DNA of 64,000 bases from Pristionchus mayeri (GCA_036245805.1 BTRK01000006.1:40056901-40120900); one strand, 5' to 3'; positions 22,501 through 34,234 are shown, counted from the stretch's first letter. Numbers and translations are program-made. The notes: a model not told the origin generated them from the sequence alone.

Positions 22501-23124
22501 TGATTACGGAGTTAACTAGGGCGTTCGAACTATTGTAATCAGAAGGATTTCTGGTCACCAAAAAGCTCTGGGGATGAGCAGTCATTTCAATTCGAATTGG
22601 CGTTTCGTAAGCTAACGGGGCACTGACATCCACACATTTGAGGGAAAAGAAGTTTCATTCGATCAAGAAACAATAGATCACTCAAGGAAACTGAATTCTG
22701 AACTGTTCCAGAGAAGAACTAGAGCTGATTTCGTAAAGAGTGAAAGAAAATATACAACTTTAGAAGTTGTGCACAGTGATTGTATAAATCATCGATTATC
22801 AGATACATCACGGAGTAGGCGCTAGTGACGCCATTGATTATTTTATGCCCCCCCACCACCATCAAGATTTCGCATTTCGATCCCCTTTTCTAATTTAAAA
22901 TGCTCACGTGCACTTCCTACGTCAATTATATAGGATATGCATGTATTAGCTCCTCTGCATCCTTGCATCAACATGTAGAGTCATAGTATATTCCTCCAAC
23001 GGAAAACAATACGTAATAGACAATTTCAGTTTTGCTCATTACCTCATACAACGTGATTCCGGTATCTTTCCAATCTGGTAAGATAAGCCCCGCCCATTCC
23101 ATTCCCAGCAGCGATCGTTCCAAG
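22501..23124. promoter_or_regulatory. Intergenic/promoter region of the small secreted-protein gene
   Basis: No gene was seen here. An AAGATAAG site at about 23080 lies some 45 bp before the ATG at 23125. HGATAR-type GATA sites are typical of intestinally expressed nematode genes, so gut expression of the secreted protein is a reasonable but untested inference. Confidence 0.35.
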
Positions 23125-23877
23125 ATGACTCCTCTCTGCCTGATCGCTCTATTCGGACTTCTTGCCGGTATTTGTGCTTGACCTGTTTATTGAATTATTA
23201 TCAGTTTGATATTAATGAACGAGAAGTATTTCGATTTTTTTTTCAATTATTGACCTCCATTTTCATCTCTATTCATTAACGACTCCATTCCAGGGTACAC
23301 TCAAGCTGCAATCTTCGATCGTTTTGCGCCTCCATTCTATGAGCAGTATCTATTCCATCGCTTTCGTCGCGATCTCTCTGTGAGTCAGCAGAGTTCGAAC
23401 TTTGGGATGTCGTCTTTCCATTTAACATTTCGCCGATCGTCCGGTCAAGTGTGTAAAAAGAGTAGATGCTGACCCGAATTTCGGTCTCTATGAGTCAGTA
23501 TTGTACAACAAGGATATGAAATCGAACTAAGCAGTAGAGTTCCTGAAATTATTCCACTGCTTTTTTCATCCCATACACACAATCGTGCAACTCTTGGATG
23601 ATTCTCCAAGCCTATTTATCATTGAGACAATCGTGTGGAACTCGTCTACCAAATCCGCTTTATTATCAGTTCATTAAGCCTTCAGATTGTTTTTTTAGTG
23701 CGGCTACCACTATTCAAAGGAATACAAGAACTGGAAAATGGTGAGAAAACTTCCAATGAAATTTTCGATATAAATAATGATATTGATTTATTGATTGATT
23801 ATCGTCAGAACTGCCCTACGAATGACGTTCGAGAGCTTCTGGAGGATTTCGTCGTGGACGATGGCTTAAAGAAGTAG
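23125..23877 (+). CDS. Small secreted protein, about 80 aa, four exons, unrecognised
   Basis: The ATG at 23125-23127 begins MTPLCLIALFGLLAG, a clear signal peptide, and splices at 23167 to GYTQAAIFDRFAPPFYEQYL and FHRFRRDLS (23295-23379). The third exon (about 23700-23741) encodes CGYHYSKEYKNWKM. The last exon (about 23812-23877) encodes NCPTNDVRELLEDFVVDDGL and KK, then a stop. All junctions use GT-AG and keep phase. Processing after AQAA or similar would leave a mature peptide of about 65 residues with two Cys (one disulfide possible), a basic FHRFRR patch that could be a furin-like site, and an acidic tail. Family not recognised. It could be an effector, a neuropeptide-like precursor or an antimicrobial peptide; the sequence alone does not decide. 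Confidence 0.68.
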
Positions 23878-23966
23878 GATACTCGTAATCGAAAGATCCG
23901 CGAACGACATCGTTTTCTCACAACCGTCGAACTTATGCATTTCTAATTTTCCAGAAGAGTTTCAAT

Positions 23967-26900
23967 ATGGGAAACGCCATTAGCCGGCCCGAGAAGAAAG
24001 GAATCTACCACTGTGATTCGACAGGCACAGCGGAGTTCGGACAATTCGCAGAGGACCGTTGTGAACAAAACTCATGGTTAGACGTTCTTCAAGTGCAATC
24101 AATAACCTGTTTTAGAAAATTCTATGACCGATGAAGACGACATTTTTTTCAGCACGCCACCTTTTACCGGTCTTCCAATGGAATTATTGGAGAACATCAT
24201 TGAGCGACTTGACGAGAAATCGATGCTTTCCCTGAGATTGGTTAGTTTTCTTAATTTTGTTAGTTAGCATCGATACTACTTTGTCGATCGTATTTCCGAG
24301 CTATTTGGGGAAACATCATAGAAGAGACTCCGGTAGATGGATGAACTACAAAATCCGACAGGCCCAGACTTTAAATAGCGGGCCAATACTATAAATATCA
24401 CTGATAATAATAATGTTTTCAGGTGTGCAAAGCAACAAAGTACGTCGCGGAAGCCACGATCCTGAATGGATCCCAGTCCAAAGTCCACCATGGACTAGAG
24501 GTTGAAAAGGTTCGATTCTGCATGAAAACACAACCTACAACGAAAATTTAAGGCCGGACCCTTTGCAAAACTCAATTTCTCGTTCAATGAAGTCGTCGAA
24601 AGTGCGCGTACGTTCTCGAAAATCTACATGATATCAGCAATGAATTATCATCGAGCGTCATTCTACAATCTACATGGCCAGGTAATCATTTCATAATATT
24701 TGATATAAATGATATAATATGAGTGACTATCTGAGAGAATTGAGCAAATCTACCTATGAGCCATACAGTGAAAAATAAAGTGCCGATTTTAAGATCCCCC
24801 TATGGGTAACTTTTCATTTAGAGTTCGAAAATCGACCTTAGGAAGCCGTAACTCTGACCCCTCATTTCGTGCATTTTGCCCTACCTGGGTGGTCGGTTTT
24901 TGAATCTTTTGAACGGCTCATCCAAACCCCATATATATAGTCTTTCTGAAAGGTCTCGACGAGATAAGCATTTTTACTGTTGGGAGTGAAAGGCTAGCTC
25001 ATCTTTGAAAAAAGTTACGGCCGTTTGAATTTAAAAATTTGTCTAAAAATTGACGACCTGAAAAATTTTTTGGGGCTGTCGTTTTTTAATTGGTCGCATT
25101 AAAACCGCCATGAAAAAGTACCCCTCATGCCAAATTTTCAGCAAAAAATTCGTTCCCCTAAGATGTTTCCTGGTTCTCGCAAGATGCCGCAGTGCAGATT
25201 TCCCGATATTTCACATCAATAACATTCAACAGCAAAACATGACATTCACTCTCATTGAGAGTCATTGATGTTTTTAGTTTATTTTTAATATATTTGAAGC
25301 ATTTTGAGTAGTTGAAACCTTATCTAAGTGAACATCAGCTCGATTGGTAGCGTTTGAATGTGATTTGAGCCTGTGGTACACGTTTGGCCTTTGTTTTGAC
25401 AACGATATCTCTACAACCAAACGTACTACAGTTAACAGATCTGAAATATAAGTCATATGTGATAATATAATTAATAATAACTTGTTTCGGAACCATTCCT
25501 GTTCATTCCAAGTATATAGAAGTGCGTAATTTACCAATTCCGGGTTCCTGCCGCATCAATTCCTGCTCGAAGCGGGCTCAAACTTAATTTTTAAGCACTC
25601 TAATGTCAAAATTCACATTCTACGAGTGAAAATGTTCCAGAAAAAATCTTACAAAAGTAAAATTAAAGAAACAATATTTTTTCACATTTTTGCCCCTGGG
25701 GTAGTAAGGGGTGAAAATGTCGAAATCATGGATACGTATGAAAACGTAATATCTATGTGTATTTTCACTCGTAGAATAAGAATTTTGACATTAGCACGCT
25801 TAAAAATTAAGTTTGAGCCCGGTTCGAGCAGGAATTGTTGAGGGAGGAACCCGGAATTGGTAAATTACGCACTTCTATATACTTTGAATGAACAGGAATG
25901 GTTCCGAAACAAGTTATTATTAATTATATTATCACATATGACTTATATTTCAGATCTGTTAACTGTAGTACGTTTGGTTGTAGAGATATCGTTGTCAAAA
26001 CAAAGGCCAAACGTGTACCACAGGCTCAAATCACATTCAAACGCTGCCAATCGAGCTGATGTTCACTTAGATAAGGTTTCAACTGCTCAAAATGCTTCAA
26101 ATATATTAAAAATAAACTAAAAACATCAATGACTCTCAATGAGAGTGAATGTCATGTTTTGCTGTTGAATGTTGTTGATGTGAAATATCGGGAAATCTGC
26201 ACTGCGGCATCTTGCGAGAACCAGGAAACATCTTAGGGGAACGAATTTTTCGCTGAAAATTTGGCATTAGGGGTACTTTTTCATGGCGGTTTTAATGCGA
26301 CCAATTAAAAAACGACAGCCCCCAAAAAATTTTTCAGGTCGTCAATTTTTAGAAAAATTTTTGATTTCAAACGGCCGTAACTTTTTTCAATAAAAAAACG
26401 GCCGTAACTTTTTTCGATGAGCTAGCCCTTCACTTTCAACAGTGAAAATACTTATCTCGTCGAAATCTATCAGAATTACTATACATGTATGGGGTTTGGA
26501 TGAGCCCTTCAAAAGATTCAAAAACCGACCACCCAGGTAGGGCAAAATGCACGAAATGAGGGGTCAGAGATACGGCTTCCTAAGGTCGATTTTCGAACTC
26601 TACGTGAAAATTTACCCCTAGAAGGATCTTAAAATCGGCACGTTATTTTTCACTGTACGGCCTCTGCTCATTTCTCTCAGATAGTCACTCATATATGCAT
26701 ATTATCATACAAGTAATTATCGCATTTGAGTTTGATGGCAAAATTTCAGAATATTTCAATCATTCTGCCATTCGCTGAGGCAGAATTCCTTCTGAATCAA
26801 TTGACATATCTCATACGTGAAGCGTCGTGCTCTTCCCTTGCCATCCGCCCTTCATTTCCCGAAGTTCTCGCTCTAGCGTCGAACTTCCTTGAGGGCAAAA

Positions 26901-27531
26901 CCGTGTCGACTCTATCTTTCGACGTATCACAATCGTCAAGGTGAGTGTTTTGAACTGAAAGTGATTTGAAACAGTTCTTTGCAGCACTTTTCTGATTCAC
27001 CTCATCGACTTATTCAATGTAACTTCGCTCAGACTCAACCTCTTCACATCAGTGTCTGGTTAGCCTATTGTTGAGGTTTTCATGCTTAATAAGTTTGCTT
27101 TAAGATTCGTATTTGATTAACTTGGGTGGAACGGTCGACTCAATGAGCATCTCGGATAGGAATTGCTGCTCTCCGTGCTTCTCTATGAGAAACTCCCGCG
27201 AAGTGCTGCATCTCACAATAGAAATCTTCTCAGAGAAATGCTCACGTCTGGACATCGCTGACACCTATGTGGACTTTTCCTTTACGGACGCAAGTTGGCT
27301 ATATTTGGTATGTGTTTGCATTTCCATCATTAACGTCGTCTTAATTCTGTTCAAGTCGATTGAATTCCAATTTTTAAAAAATAAAAATCAATATTTTTCC
27401 AGAGACTTCGAACGAAGAAGATCCACTTCACAGCTCGCACTACCATGGGCCCCTTAAGCTTCCCCCCGATTGGCATTGTCAAGGAAGGAAAGAATGTCTG
27501 GGACATGAACCGACTCACAGTCAAAAACTGA
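23967..27531 (+). CDS. F-box protein with N-terminal myristoylation-type motif
   Basis: The ATG at 23967 follows a TTTTCCAG acceptor and starts MGNAISRPEKKG, fitting the MGxxxS rule for N-myristoylation. An F-box follows over two exons, LPMELLENIIERLDEKSMLS (about 24152-24240) and VCKATKYVAEA (about 24422). Later exons encode AGPFAKLNFSFNEVVESART (24553-24682), then ILPFAEAEFLLNQLTYLIRE and ALASNFLEGKTVSTLSFDV (26749-26940), a short leucine-rich exon near 26986, NLGGTVDSMSISDRNCCSPC (27105-27308), and a last exon ending DMNRLTVKN with TGA at 27529-27531. Nematode F-box proteins are substrate receptors of SCF ubiquitin ligases; the C-terminal part presumably binds targets. The gene has no WD or LRR repeat that I can define. 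A 2 kb palindrome fills the intron at 24682-26748. A related C-terminal part appears in the minus-strand gene at 57.4-58.7 kb. Confidence 0.8.
24717..26694. repeat. 2 kb palindromic foldback element in F-box intron
   Basis: The ends are ATATGAGTGACTATCTGAGA (24717) and its reverse complement ending near 26694. Arms of about 900 bp (24717-25632 and 25775-26694) are near-perfect reverse complements, with an inner loop of roughly 140 bp. Each arm contains the same 87-codon open frame, pointing towards the element's ends (25274-25537 minus, 25857-26120 plus), with only a few substitutions. No transposase was recognised. The flanks are AT-rich (ATAT/TATA), so a short TA-type target duplication is possible. 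Confidence 0.88.
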
Positions 27532-28248
27532 TGCATTTGACCGGTCCCTTCCCATGGTGCTTCATTGTTTCATATATTGTAGCAGATAAAGAAATCGGAT
27601 ATTTCAACTGTTGAATAACTCATTTGTTTGAGTCAACGTCGTTCAATCACTATATTTTGCTTCGACTACTGTGTGACCATACGGAAAGATAATCTCATTA
27701 TGTAATCTAGGCTGTGATCGTCCTCACAAAAAATAATGGGCCCAACTCGGCCCTATTTGTTAGTCTCAGTCATGAAACATGTACAGTTCCTAATCGTTAA
27801 CCCAAAACACTTTGCTGTGCTTGATACAATAGCATCTGACTGACGGGTCCGATGAACAATGTGCTTGATACAATAGCATCTGACTGACGGGTCCGATGAA
27901 CAGTTAGAAAATCGATTAATTCCGATAAATTACATTGCTAACTATTTGTCGGGTTTGTCGGGACGAACCGTTTCAAAGTCATTAAAAATTACCGCCCCAC
28001 TTCGAGACAATGCCAGATTTGAGTATTTGAAAATACGATTTGCTAATGATTACTAATTGTGCACTCTGCGTGAAAAGGTAAACGAGAAATGCAGAAATGC
28101 AGAATTTTGTGCAATCCGGATATTAGAAAATCTTACCAAGAAGGTATCTGCGCTGATATCACATACAGCTGAGGATAAATTCTTTATCGTTGTGTTTACA
28201 ATTAATTACTAGGGGCTAGATTAAGCCTTCTTTCTAGTTTACTCTTCT
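27532..28248. other. Intergenic between convergent genes; 44 bp tandem duplication
   Basis: No gene was seen. At 27817-27902 a 44-base unit (GTGCTTGATACAATAGCATC and on) is present twice head to tail and nearly identical. Confidence 0.5.
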
Positions 28249-28720
28249 TCATTTCTTCTTCTTGCTCCAAGACCTTCCAGACTTCTGCGTCTTCTCTGTA
28301 TTATTGCTCCTTCCACTTCTTCCGGACATCTTCTTAGCAGAGAGACTCTTGGCAGATTTCGATTTCGATTTCGATGATCCCTTCGACTTGTCTTTCATTG
28401 GACTGCAACAGATGGCATAATGACGGATGGGAAGGGAAGGGGGGGCTTTCAAAAACAACTCTTGAAATATCTGGCTAACATAAGATACAAATGAGTCGTG
28501 CTGTCGGTTAGAGCAATTGAACTGTGGATTTACAGTAAACTATCGTGATAGTGGTGTTTGAAAGTTTAGAATGGGGGGCGGGGCTTACTTGTTGTATCTC
28601 GAGGTTCTCTTATGAGACGAGGCATCTCTTCTCGTCTTCTTACTCGAATCAGCAGTCGATCGAGTGAGAGTCATCAAGTCTCTCCTTCCCTTCGGAGGAT
28701 CCGCCAGAAGCTGTAAGAAT

Positions 28721-28796
<76 letters not shown>

Positions 28797-30743
28797 CTTT
28801 CATACCTTTGCGGCCCAGTTACTGAGGTCCATATCTACAGCGTAGAGGTACGGAGGAGGAAGATCAGCCAGAATGGTCTTTACGTCACTACGAGAGAGAA
28901 TAATTAACTTGAAAGAGACATCAGCTTCTTTCAGAGTTATAAATATTTAAATGTTAGAGTAGAAGGAGTGGGAGAAAATTGGGGGAGGAAGAAAGAAGAG
29001 AGGAGGGATGGAGGAGGGGGGCGAACCTCTTCGACACGGTAACTTCAGCAGCAGAAGTGCACAGGTAGAGGCTCTCAACACTTACTTTCCCATCTCTTTC
29101 ATAAAATACATCATTATATTTTCTCACCTGTAGCTGAGACTGCATCGCCGATTCCAGAACGGAGACAATGGTTCTGAAATATCAATTGAAGGAGACGAAG
29201 GATAGGTCAGATCACCGAAGGTAGTTCACTTTGGCTTCCAGAGGCTTCACGTAGTTTCGAGCATCATGAAGATCAATCTGGCAAGAGGTGAGATAGGGAG
29301 TAAGAGGGAGAGAGGGAAAATAATCACCTCCAATGCCTCAACAACCTTCCACTGCTCATCCTTCTCTTTGTCCCTCAAATACCCGTTGTACTCTTTCTGA
29401 AGGGTATACTAAGATTCACTCATCTTTCATTCTCTCTCCCTCTCAATCTCTTCATACCTTGCACTTTGTTCTGTCGATCGGTTCGAATCTGAATACTTCC
29501 GCGATAACAGCAGCAGCTTCGAAGGAACGCTTAACGTGAAGGATGAAGGTCTTTGCTTCACCCTCCTTCATCTTTCTCTTCAGTTTCTGAACGAGAATGT
29601 AGTCACGTATCCCCAGGCCCGGCCCGAATAGCCAGTCATTCATAATTCATTTTAGGTGTGTGTAGAGGTTGATTTCTGTAAATCTACAACGTATAACTGG
29701 AACTGGTAGGGCAAAGAAAGAAGTGTGCGGTTTTCCTGAGTTCATTCCCACCTCAGAATGCTTGAGCATCCACATTCTGAGTGTGTCGTTGTACTCCCTC
29801 ATCTTCGTGAGCAGTCGATGGAGGGTACGCAGACGAGAGACGACAGAGAGCTCAGCCAGAGTCACCTGAATAGAGATTCAGTTTCTCCGCCTCTCTTTCT
29901 CTCTCTCTCCACCTTTGACTGCTCGCACAGCCTCTCATCGTCCTCATCAGAATCCCACTCAGTCAGCGCTTTCAGAGCATCTACACAAATATACAATTAA
30001 AACAAATACAATTGTAATTTAAAAAACACTCGAGCTGCTCAAATATTGTTCAAAAAATCCTGTACCCCTCCTTGCTTGAAAAGGCAATTTTTCATCACTC
30101 TTCCAAACTCACTGTTCAATTTCTCCTTTAGTTCATTCTGCTCAGTCTTCTCTTCTTTCTTCTCTGCAATGCCTTTCTCATCTCACTCATCTCTGGACTT
30201 CAAAAACAACGCTCCATTTGCATTCATGAGATGCAAATCACTAAAGTTCTCATTTCTTTAGCACTTTCGTCGCCAAAGCGGTTCATTTGAAAAGTTGTTT
30301 TCGAAAGTCACCTCTAACTTTTCTCTTCAGACAGTGTTCAGAGAGTGGATCGATGTAGATGGATGCGAGTTCCTTCGAGTACCTCTCCATCACTTTGTCC
30401 TCAATTTCCTCTTATTTCTTCACTCTCTCATCTCACCTGCCACGATAGAATGTAGATGGCTGCATCGATACGGATGCTCAGTGCCGAGTTCCTCGTTGAC
30501 TTCTGAACGAGAGAAGTGTTCCTCTCCTCTCCTAACAGAATCACTTCTGAACGAGAGAAGTGTTCCTCTCCTCTCCTAACAGAATCGCCTTCCTCCCCCT
30601 CTCCGTCCCCTCTATCCTCCCAAAATTTACTACCCCCCCCCCTCCCCTTCACTCACCTCACTCTTCTTCGTTATCTTCTTGGATGATCCCTTAGCACTGG
30701 ACGATTTCTCCTTCGCACTCGAAGTTTTCCTCTGTGACGGCAT
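28249..30743 (-). CDS. Lys/Ser-rich helical protein, many exons, unrecognised
   Basis: The ATG at 30741-30743 starts MPSQRKTSSAKEKSSSAKGS and KKITKK. Downstream exons encode STRNSALSIRIDAAIYILSW, EIEDKVMERYSKELASIYI, a Glu/Lys coiled-coil-like stretch (KKEEKTEQNELKEKLN), DALKALTEWDSDEDDERL, VTLAELSVVSRLRTLHRLLT, a long exon at 29460-29650 (WLFGPGLGIRDYILVQKLKR), KEYNGYLRDKEKDEQWKVVE, IDLHDARNYVKPLEAKV, TIVSVLESAMQSQLQ, DVKTILADLPPPYLYAVDMD and LLADPPKGRRDLMTLTRS. The C terminus (28249-28405) is nearly all Lys/Ser/Arg: KSKGSSKSKSKSAKSLSAKK to SWSKKKK. It looks like an intracellular helical scaffold protein with basic tails at both ends, possibly cytoskeletal or nuclear. I do not recognise the family. 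One intron carries a long CT tract. Confidence 0.65.
28718..28796. repeat. (CT)n microsatellite
   Basis: About 39 uninterrupted CT dinucleotides lie in an intron of the minus-strand Lys/Ser-rich gene, so the transcript carries a (GA)n tract beside a 3' splice site. Confidence 0.95.
30499..30586. repeat. 44 bp tandem duplication inside an intron/exon edge
   Basis: The unit ACTTCTGAACGAGAGAAGTG..CAGAATC occurs twice in direct succession at the start of an exon of the Lys/Ser-rich gene. It duplicates a TTCAGAAG-type acceptor region, so either copy could serve as the splice acceptor. Confidence 0.7.
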
Positions 30744-31599
30744 CGGCGACCGCTCGCGAGAACGAATGGAGAGGAGAGTGAGGAGAGAATGAATCGAGCG
30801 AGAGGAGAAAGAGATTCAATTATGGGGGAATTCAACCACGGAATGTAAATAGAACTACGCTGGCAACTCAATTATGCAAATCATCTACTGCCTTTCTCTT
30901 TGCATTGTGGGGATATATTTTGGTACGATATCAGCAGTTTTATGTGCGCTGTCTTGCATTTGTGCTTTCTCCGTACACAAGGTGATCTACAAATAAAGAA
31001 GAATTGTTGCCACCGAAAACAGCTGTCAGTGGGCGAAAAATATGGTCGAACATCGAATAATCTACTATCTATTTCAGACCATGCATTACATTTAAAAATA
31101 TATATACACTAAAAAATTAAAACTTTGAACTTAAGCTGCAGTCGTACTCATGCAGCTTGAGCAAGAAGAAACTACTGCGGAACTGAGAAATTGCTTTCAT
31201 TCAATGACCTTTGACGATTTATGACAAATTGAACAGAAACTGAACTTGTTTTCGTCAATTCTCTACTGATTTTTTTTGGGTTTTCCATGCTTTCTGTGCC
31301 CTAATATCCGCACATTAAAATGGGAGCGAAAAACTGAGTTCCCTCCAAGTGGGCGGAGCTTACAATCTCTAAGTATGCAGTCTAGAGTGTGCTTTCTGTG
31401 CGTTTAGTGCGCGCTCAATTCCCGACACTGAAACGTGACATAGACGCAGAGCACAGAGAGGAAACAGCCTCGTTGAGCAGAGGGAGAGTGCGACGAGGCG
31501 AGAGCTCCAGACTGGCATAGTGTGCCGCACAATCGTGTGAAAGCTGCGGAAACCTTCCAAGGCACAGATCCATTTTCGAAAAGACGGCGGAGGGGAGGG
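30744..31599. promoter_or_regulatory. Divergent intergenic region with dispersed repeat copy B
   Basis: The genes on either side are transcribed outward, so both promoters lie here. At 31135-31285 lies the second copy of the repeat described at 22320-22500. No gene is supported; the minus-strand open frame at 31369-31713 is antisense to the promoter and leader of the O-methyltransferase gene. Confidence 0.45.
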
Positions 31600-31606
31600 T
31601 ATAAAG
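31600..31606 (+). promoter_or_regulatory. TATA box of the O-methyltransferase gene
   Basis: TATAAAG lies about 105 bases before the ATG at 31712, in a GC-rich setting (GGAGGGTATAAAGAGGGACG). It is the clearest core promoter in the window. Confidence 0.55.
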
Positions 31607-31711
31607 AGGGACGAGCCCGGAAGAGGAGTCACTCGTTCATCTTGTGCTCTCTCCAGCTCCTCTGAGTTGATTGATTGGACCGGTTTAAGAAGTTGCGACG
31701 TCATCATCATC

Positions 31712-33189
31712 ATGTCATCAGCGGTAGAGAAGAGCTACGAGAGCAGCGACAAGCTAATCGCATACACCACTAAGGTTGGCTTATCTTTGATCTTTGACCA
31801 ATTGTACGTCCTTTCTTTGGCATCATTTCCCGTGAACTAATTGCAGCTCACGGCATGGTAAAAACGGTTGTTTTTATACGATTCAGTCACTTGCAGATAT
31901 CTACCACTTCTTTCGCGCCTATTCAGCAGACTCTGCAAGACCGCACACTGGCAGAGATGGGAAAACTCGGCGGGTGCATTGGTAGGTACCGCAAACCTAT
32001 TATTACCGTATACACAATCCTTTCGGAGAAAAATTAACCGTGTTACCGCAATCTTCTTTGTTCTATCGTAATCAGACAGTGTCATTCAGGAGCTCCCGAA
32101 GTGCTCGAAATGGGCAAGGCAATGATCCATCTAACTCGTGCCTCGAAAGTGATTGACATAGGTGAGACGTTCATATAAATATTAATCAAACGACTATTTA
32201 CTCCAATATCTGTACTGTTCTCACAGAGCGTGCCCGATACCGGTACCATTTACAGCATGACCTTGAGCTACCGTAACCATACCGTAATCTGCCTGATGTT
32301 CAGGCACCTTCACGGGCGCATCAGCGCTCGCATGGGCAGTTGCGTTGCCTGAAGGTGGCAAAGTCATCTCAATGGATGTCACTCACGAGTACCTGAACAA
32401 GGTAAGCATTTGATTTTTGTACTGCCGCGATGCGCGACCGCGACGTGTGACCTGAAAAATTATTTGTAGGTCGGTTTATCAATCATCGAGAACGTCCCGG
32501 AGCTACGCGCAAAGATCGACTTCCGCCTTGGAGCGGCTGTGGACACTCTTCGTGAATTTTTCTTGTTTTGAAATCTGCTCGTTTGCACTTAGATTTCACG
32601 AACCATGCAGAGGGATTTACAACGTTTTAGTTTCGCTCGAGCTCTCGTAATTGTCTTCTCGTTTAGAGTCGTTAATCGACACTGGCGAGTCAGGCACCTT
32701 CTCCTTCGCATTCATCGACGCAGACAAAGCGAACTACTCGAGGTCTTTCAAATATCGATTTTCAGTGATTCAACTGGTATCTTTTCAGATATTACGAGCT
32801 GTGTCTGCAGCTGCTAGCGCCCGGCGGAGTTATCATGGTCGACAATGTACGTTTTTCTTGTGAAATAACAAGATTGCATAGCCATGAAGTAATTCGCAAT
32901 TGCTCGATCATTGAAGGCGCTATGGCGCGGTTCAGTCGTCGAGCCGACAGAAAGAGGAGCTATCGCCATCGATGCAGCGAACAGGTGAGCGGAATTGCTC
33001 GAAAACCCACCCAGCGACATTATGCAGACATCGTTGAATGCATTCCCATTCTAACTTATCACTAGGACTAACCTAGATGTGATGTGGAAGTCAGTTTCTT
33101 GCAGAAAGGCCGCGGCCGACTCGAGCGTCTTCAACACGCTGCTCAACGTCGGCGATGGTGTACATCTCATCGTCAAGAAGCATTGCTGA
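31712..33189 (+). CDS. COMT-like SAM-dependent O-methyltransferase
   Basis: The ATG at 31712 starts MSSAVEKSYESSDKLIAYTT. Exons follow at 31897-31981 (PIQQTLQDRTLAEMGKLGG), about 32089-32161 (APEVLEMGKAMIHLTRASKV), 32306-32401, 32470-32551, 32667-32740, 32789-32848, 32918-32981 and 33105-33189 (stop 33187-33189). The SAM-binding motif I is VIDIGTFTGASALAWAVALP. The metal-binding acidic motif FIDADK and the later GGVIMVDNALWRGSV segment are both present. The protein of about 225 residues matches the catechol / caffeoyl-CoA O-methyltransferase family in length and motif order. It should methylate a catechol-type hydroxyl using SAM and a divalent cation in the cytosol; in nematodes such enzymes act on dopamine and related amines, but the substrate here is inferred. 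No lesion was seen. The gene ends about 110 bp before a truncated transposon. Confidence 0.9.
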
Positions 33190-33298
33190 TCTTTGATCTC
33201 TTTCCTCGGTCCTTGTCTGCTGTTCATTCCCAATCACCAAAGAAATGTTCTTGCAATTTTTAAAATAATTGTATATGCAAATTTGTTGTGCTAGTGTC

Positions 33299-34232
33299 GA
33301 AATGTAGACGAATTTGTATAATGTGGATGGTTGGTGACGGTCGCGAAAACTTTCTCAAGCCGAATTTTCTTCTCAATAGATATCCAGATCCAAATAGTGG
33401 TGGAATATAGTTCACCCAAAGTGGTCAGTATACAGACAAAGTTTGGGGTAGATTGGGTTCTGTTGAGATAAGTGGCTCCATTCAGAACGATGGTATGTAA
33501 ATTAAACTACTGACATTGACACTTTGTTCATATTCCTACCTCACACACATGTTCAATATTTGATTTATTGTGTCCATCCGAACCATCAACCCTTCCCTTA
33601 CCATTATCTACTTGGGATAATTTTGGAAATAAATAGCTTTTGAATGACAATCTTTAATTCGAAACACCTAAACTTGCATTTTTTGGTAAAATTGTGCGCG
33701 AATTGAATTAATGAAAATTCAAATTTCCAACAAGTAGAGTGTTCTTTCTCTCACATGTTTAATGATAAATTAGAGCTCCATGAGTGGTAATTGGAACGCA
33801 CTTATGTTAGTCACTGTTGTTGTAATTCTGGATTCAGAAGAGTTGGTCAAGTTGGCTACGAATCAGCGGCTAACCTTACACTCCGTGAAGTATATCTTTG
33901 GTTCCGTTCAACCTAGCACCATATCTGGCATATATTTTGAAAGAGAATTGACGGGGCAAATCACCATGCAGTAGAAGTTTGGTTCATTACTCATCTCTGC
34001 GAATTACCACCCGATCAAACGAATTAATAAAATCTGCATCAAATTTAAATCATTTCATATTATTATTTTTCGCATAGCCAGCGTGGGCAGTTCAGCTCTA
34101 CCCTATGGTTTGAATGTGCAAGTACACCCCAAACATATACTAGGAGGTCAGGCATTGGGAATGTTTGAGAAGTTTCCTTCATGGAAATATTGTGAACCTC
34201 CGAAATGCGACAAAACTTATGTTACAACCTAA
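33299..34232. mobile_element. TA transposon copy 1, left end missing
   Basis: From GAAATGTAGACGAATTTGTA onward this segment matches 39745-40680 almost base for base over about 930 bp. It ends with the inverted-repeat terminus GCGACAAAACTTATGTTACA followed by ACCTAATAG. The left terminus and about 330 bp present in copy 2 are absent. It lies directly between the O-methyltransferase gene and a headless receptor fragment. Confidence 0.85.
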
Positions 34233-34234
34233 TA

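Noticed and set aside
28585..28907. Open frames rich in ERERER or SLSLSL
   Set aside because: They are products of the (CT)n tract; only the short exon next to it is coding.
31369..31713. 114-codon minus-strand frame starting MMMM
   Set aside because: It is antisense to the promoter and leader of the O-methyltransferase gene; the Met run is the reverse of a GATGAT repeat.
31847..31857. 11-base micro-exon in the O-methyltransferase gene
   Set aside because: Including it shifts the frame to a stop; skipping it gives a continuous frame into the PIQQTLQD exon.
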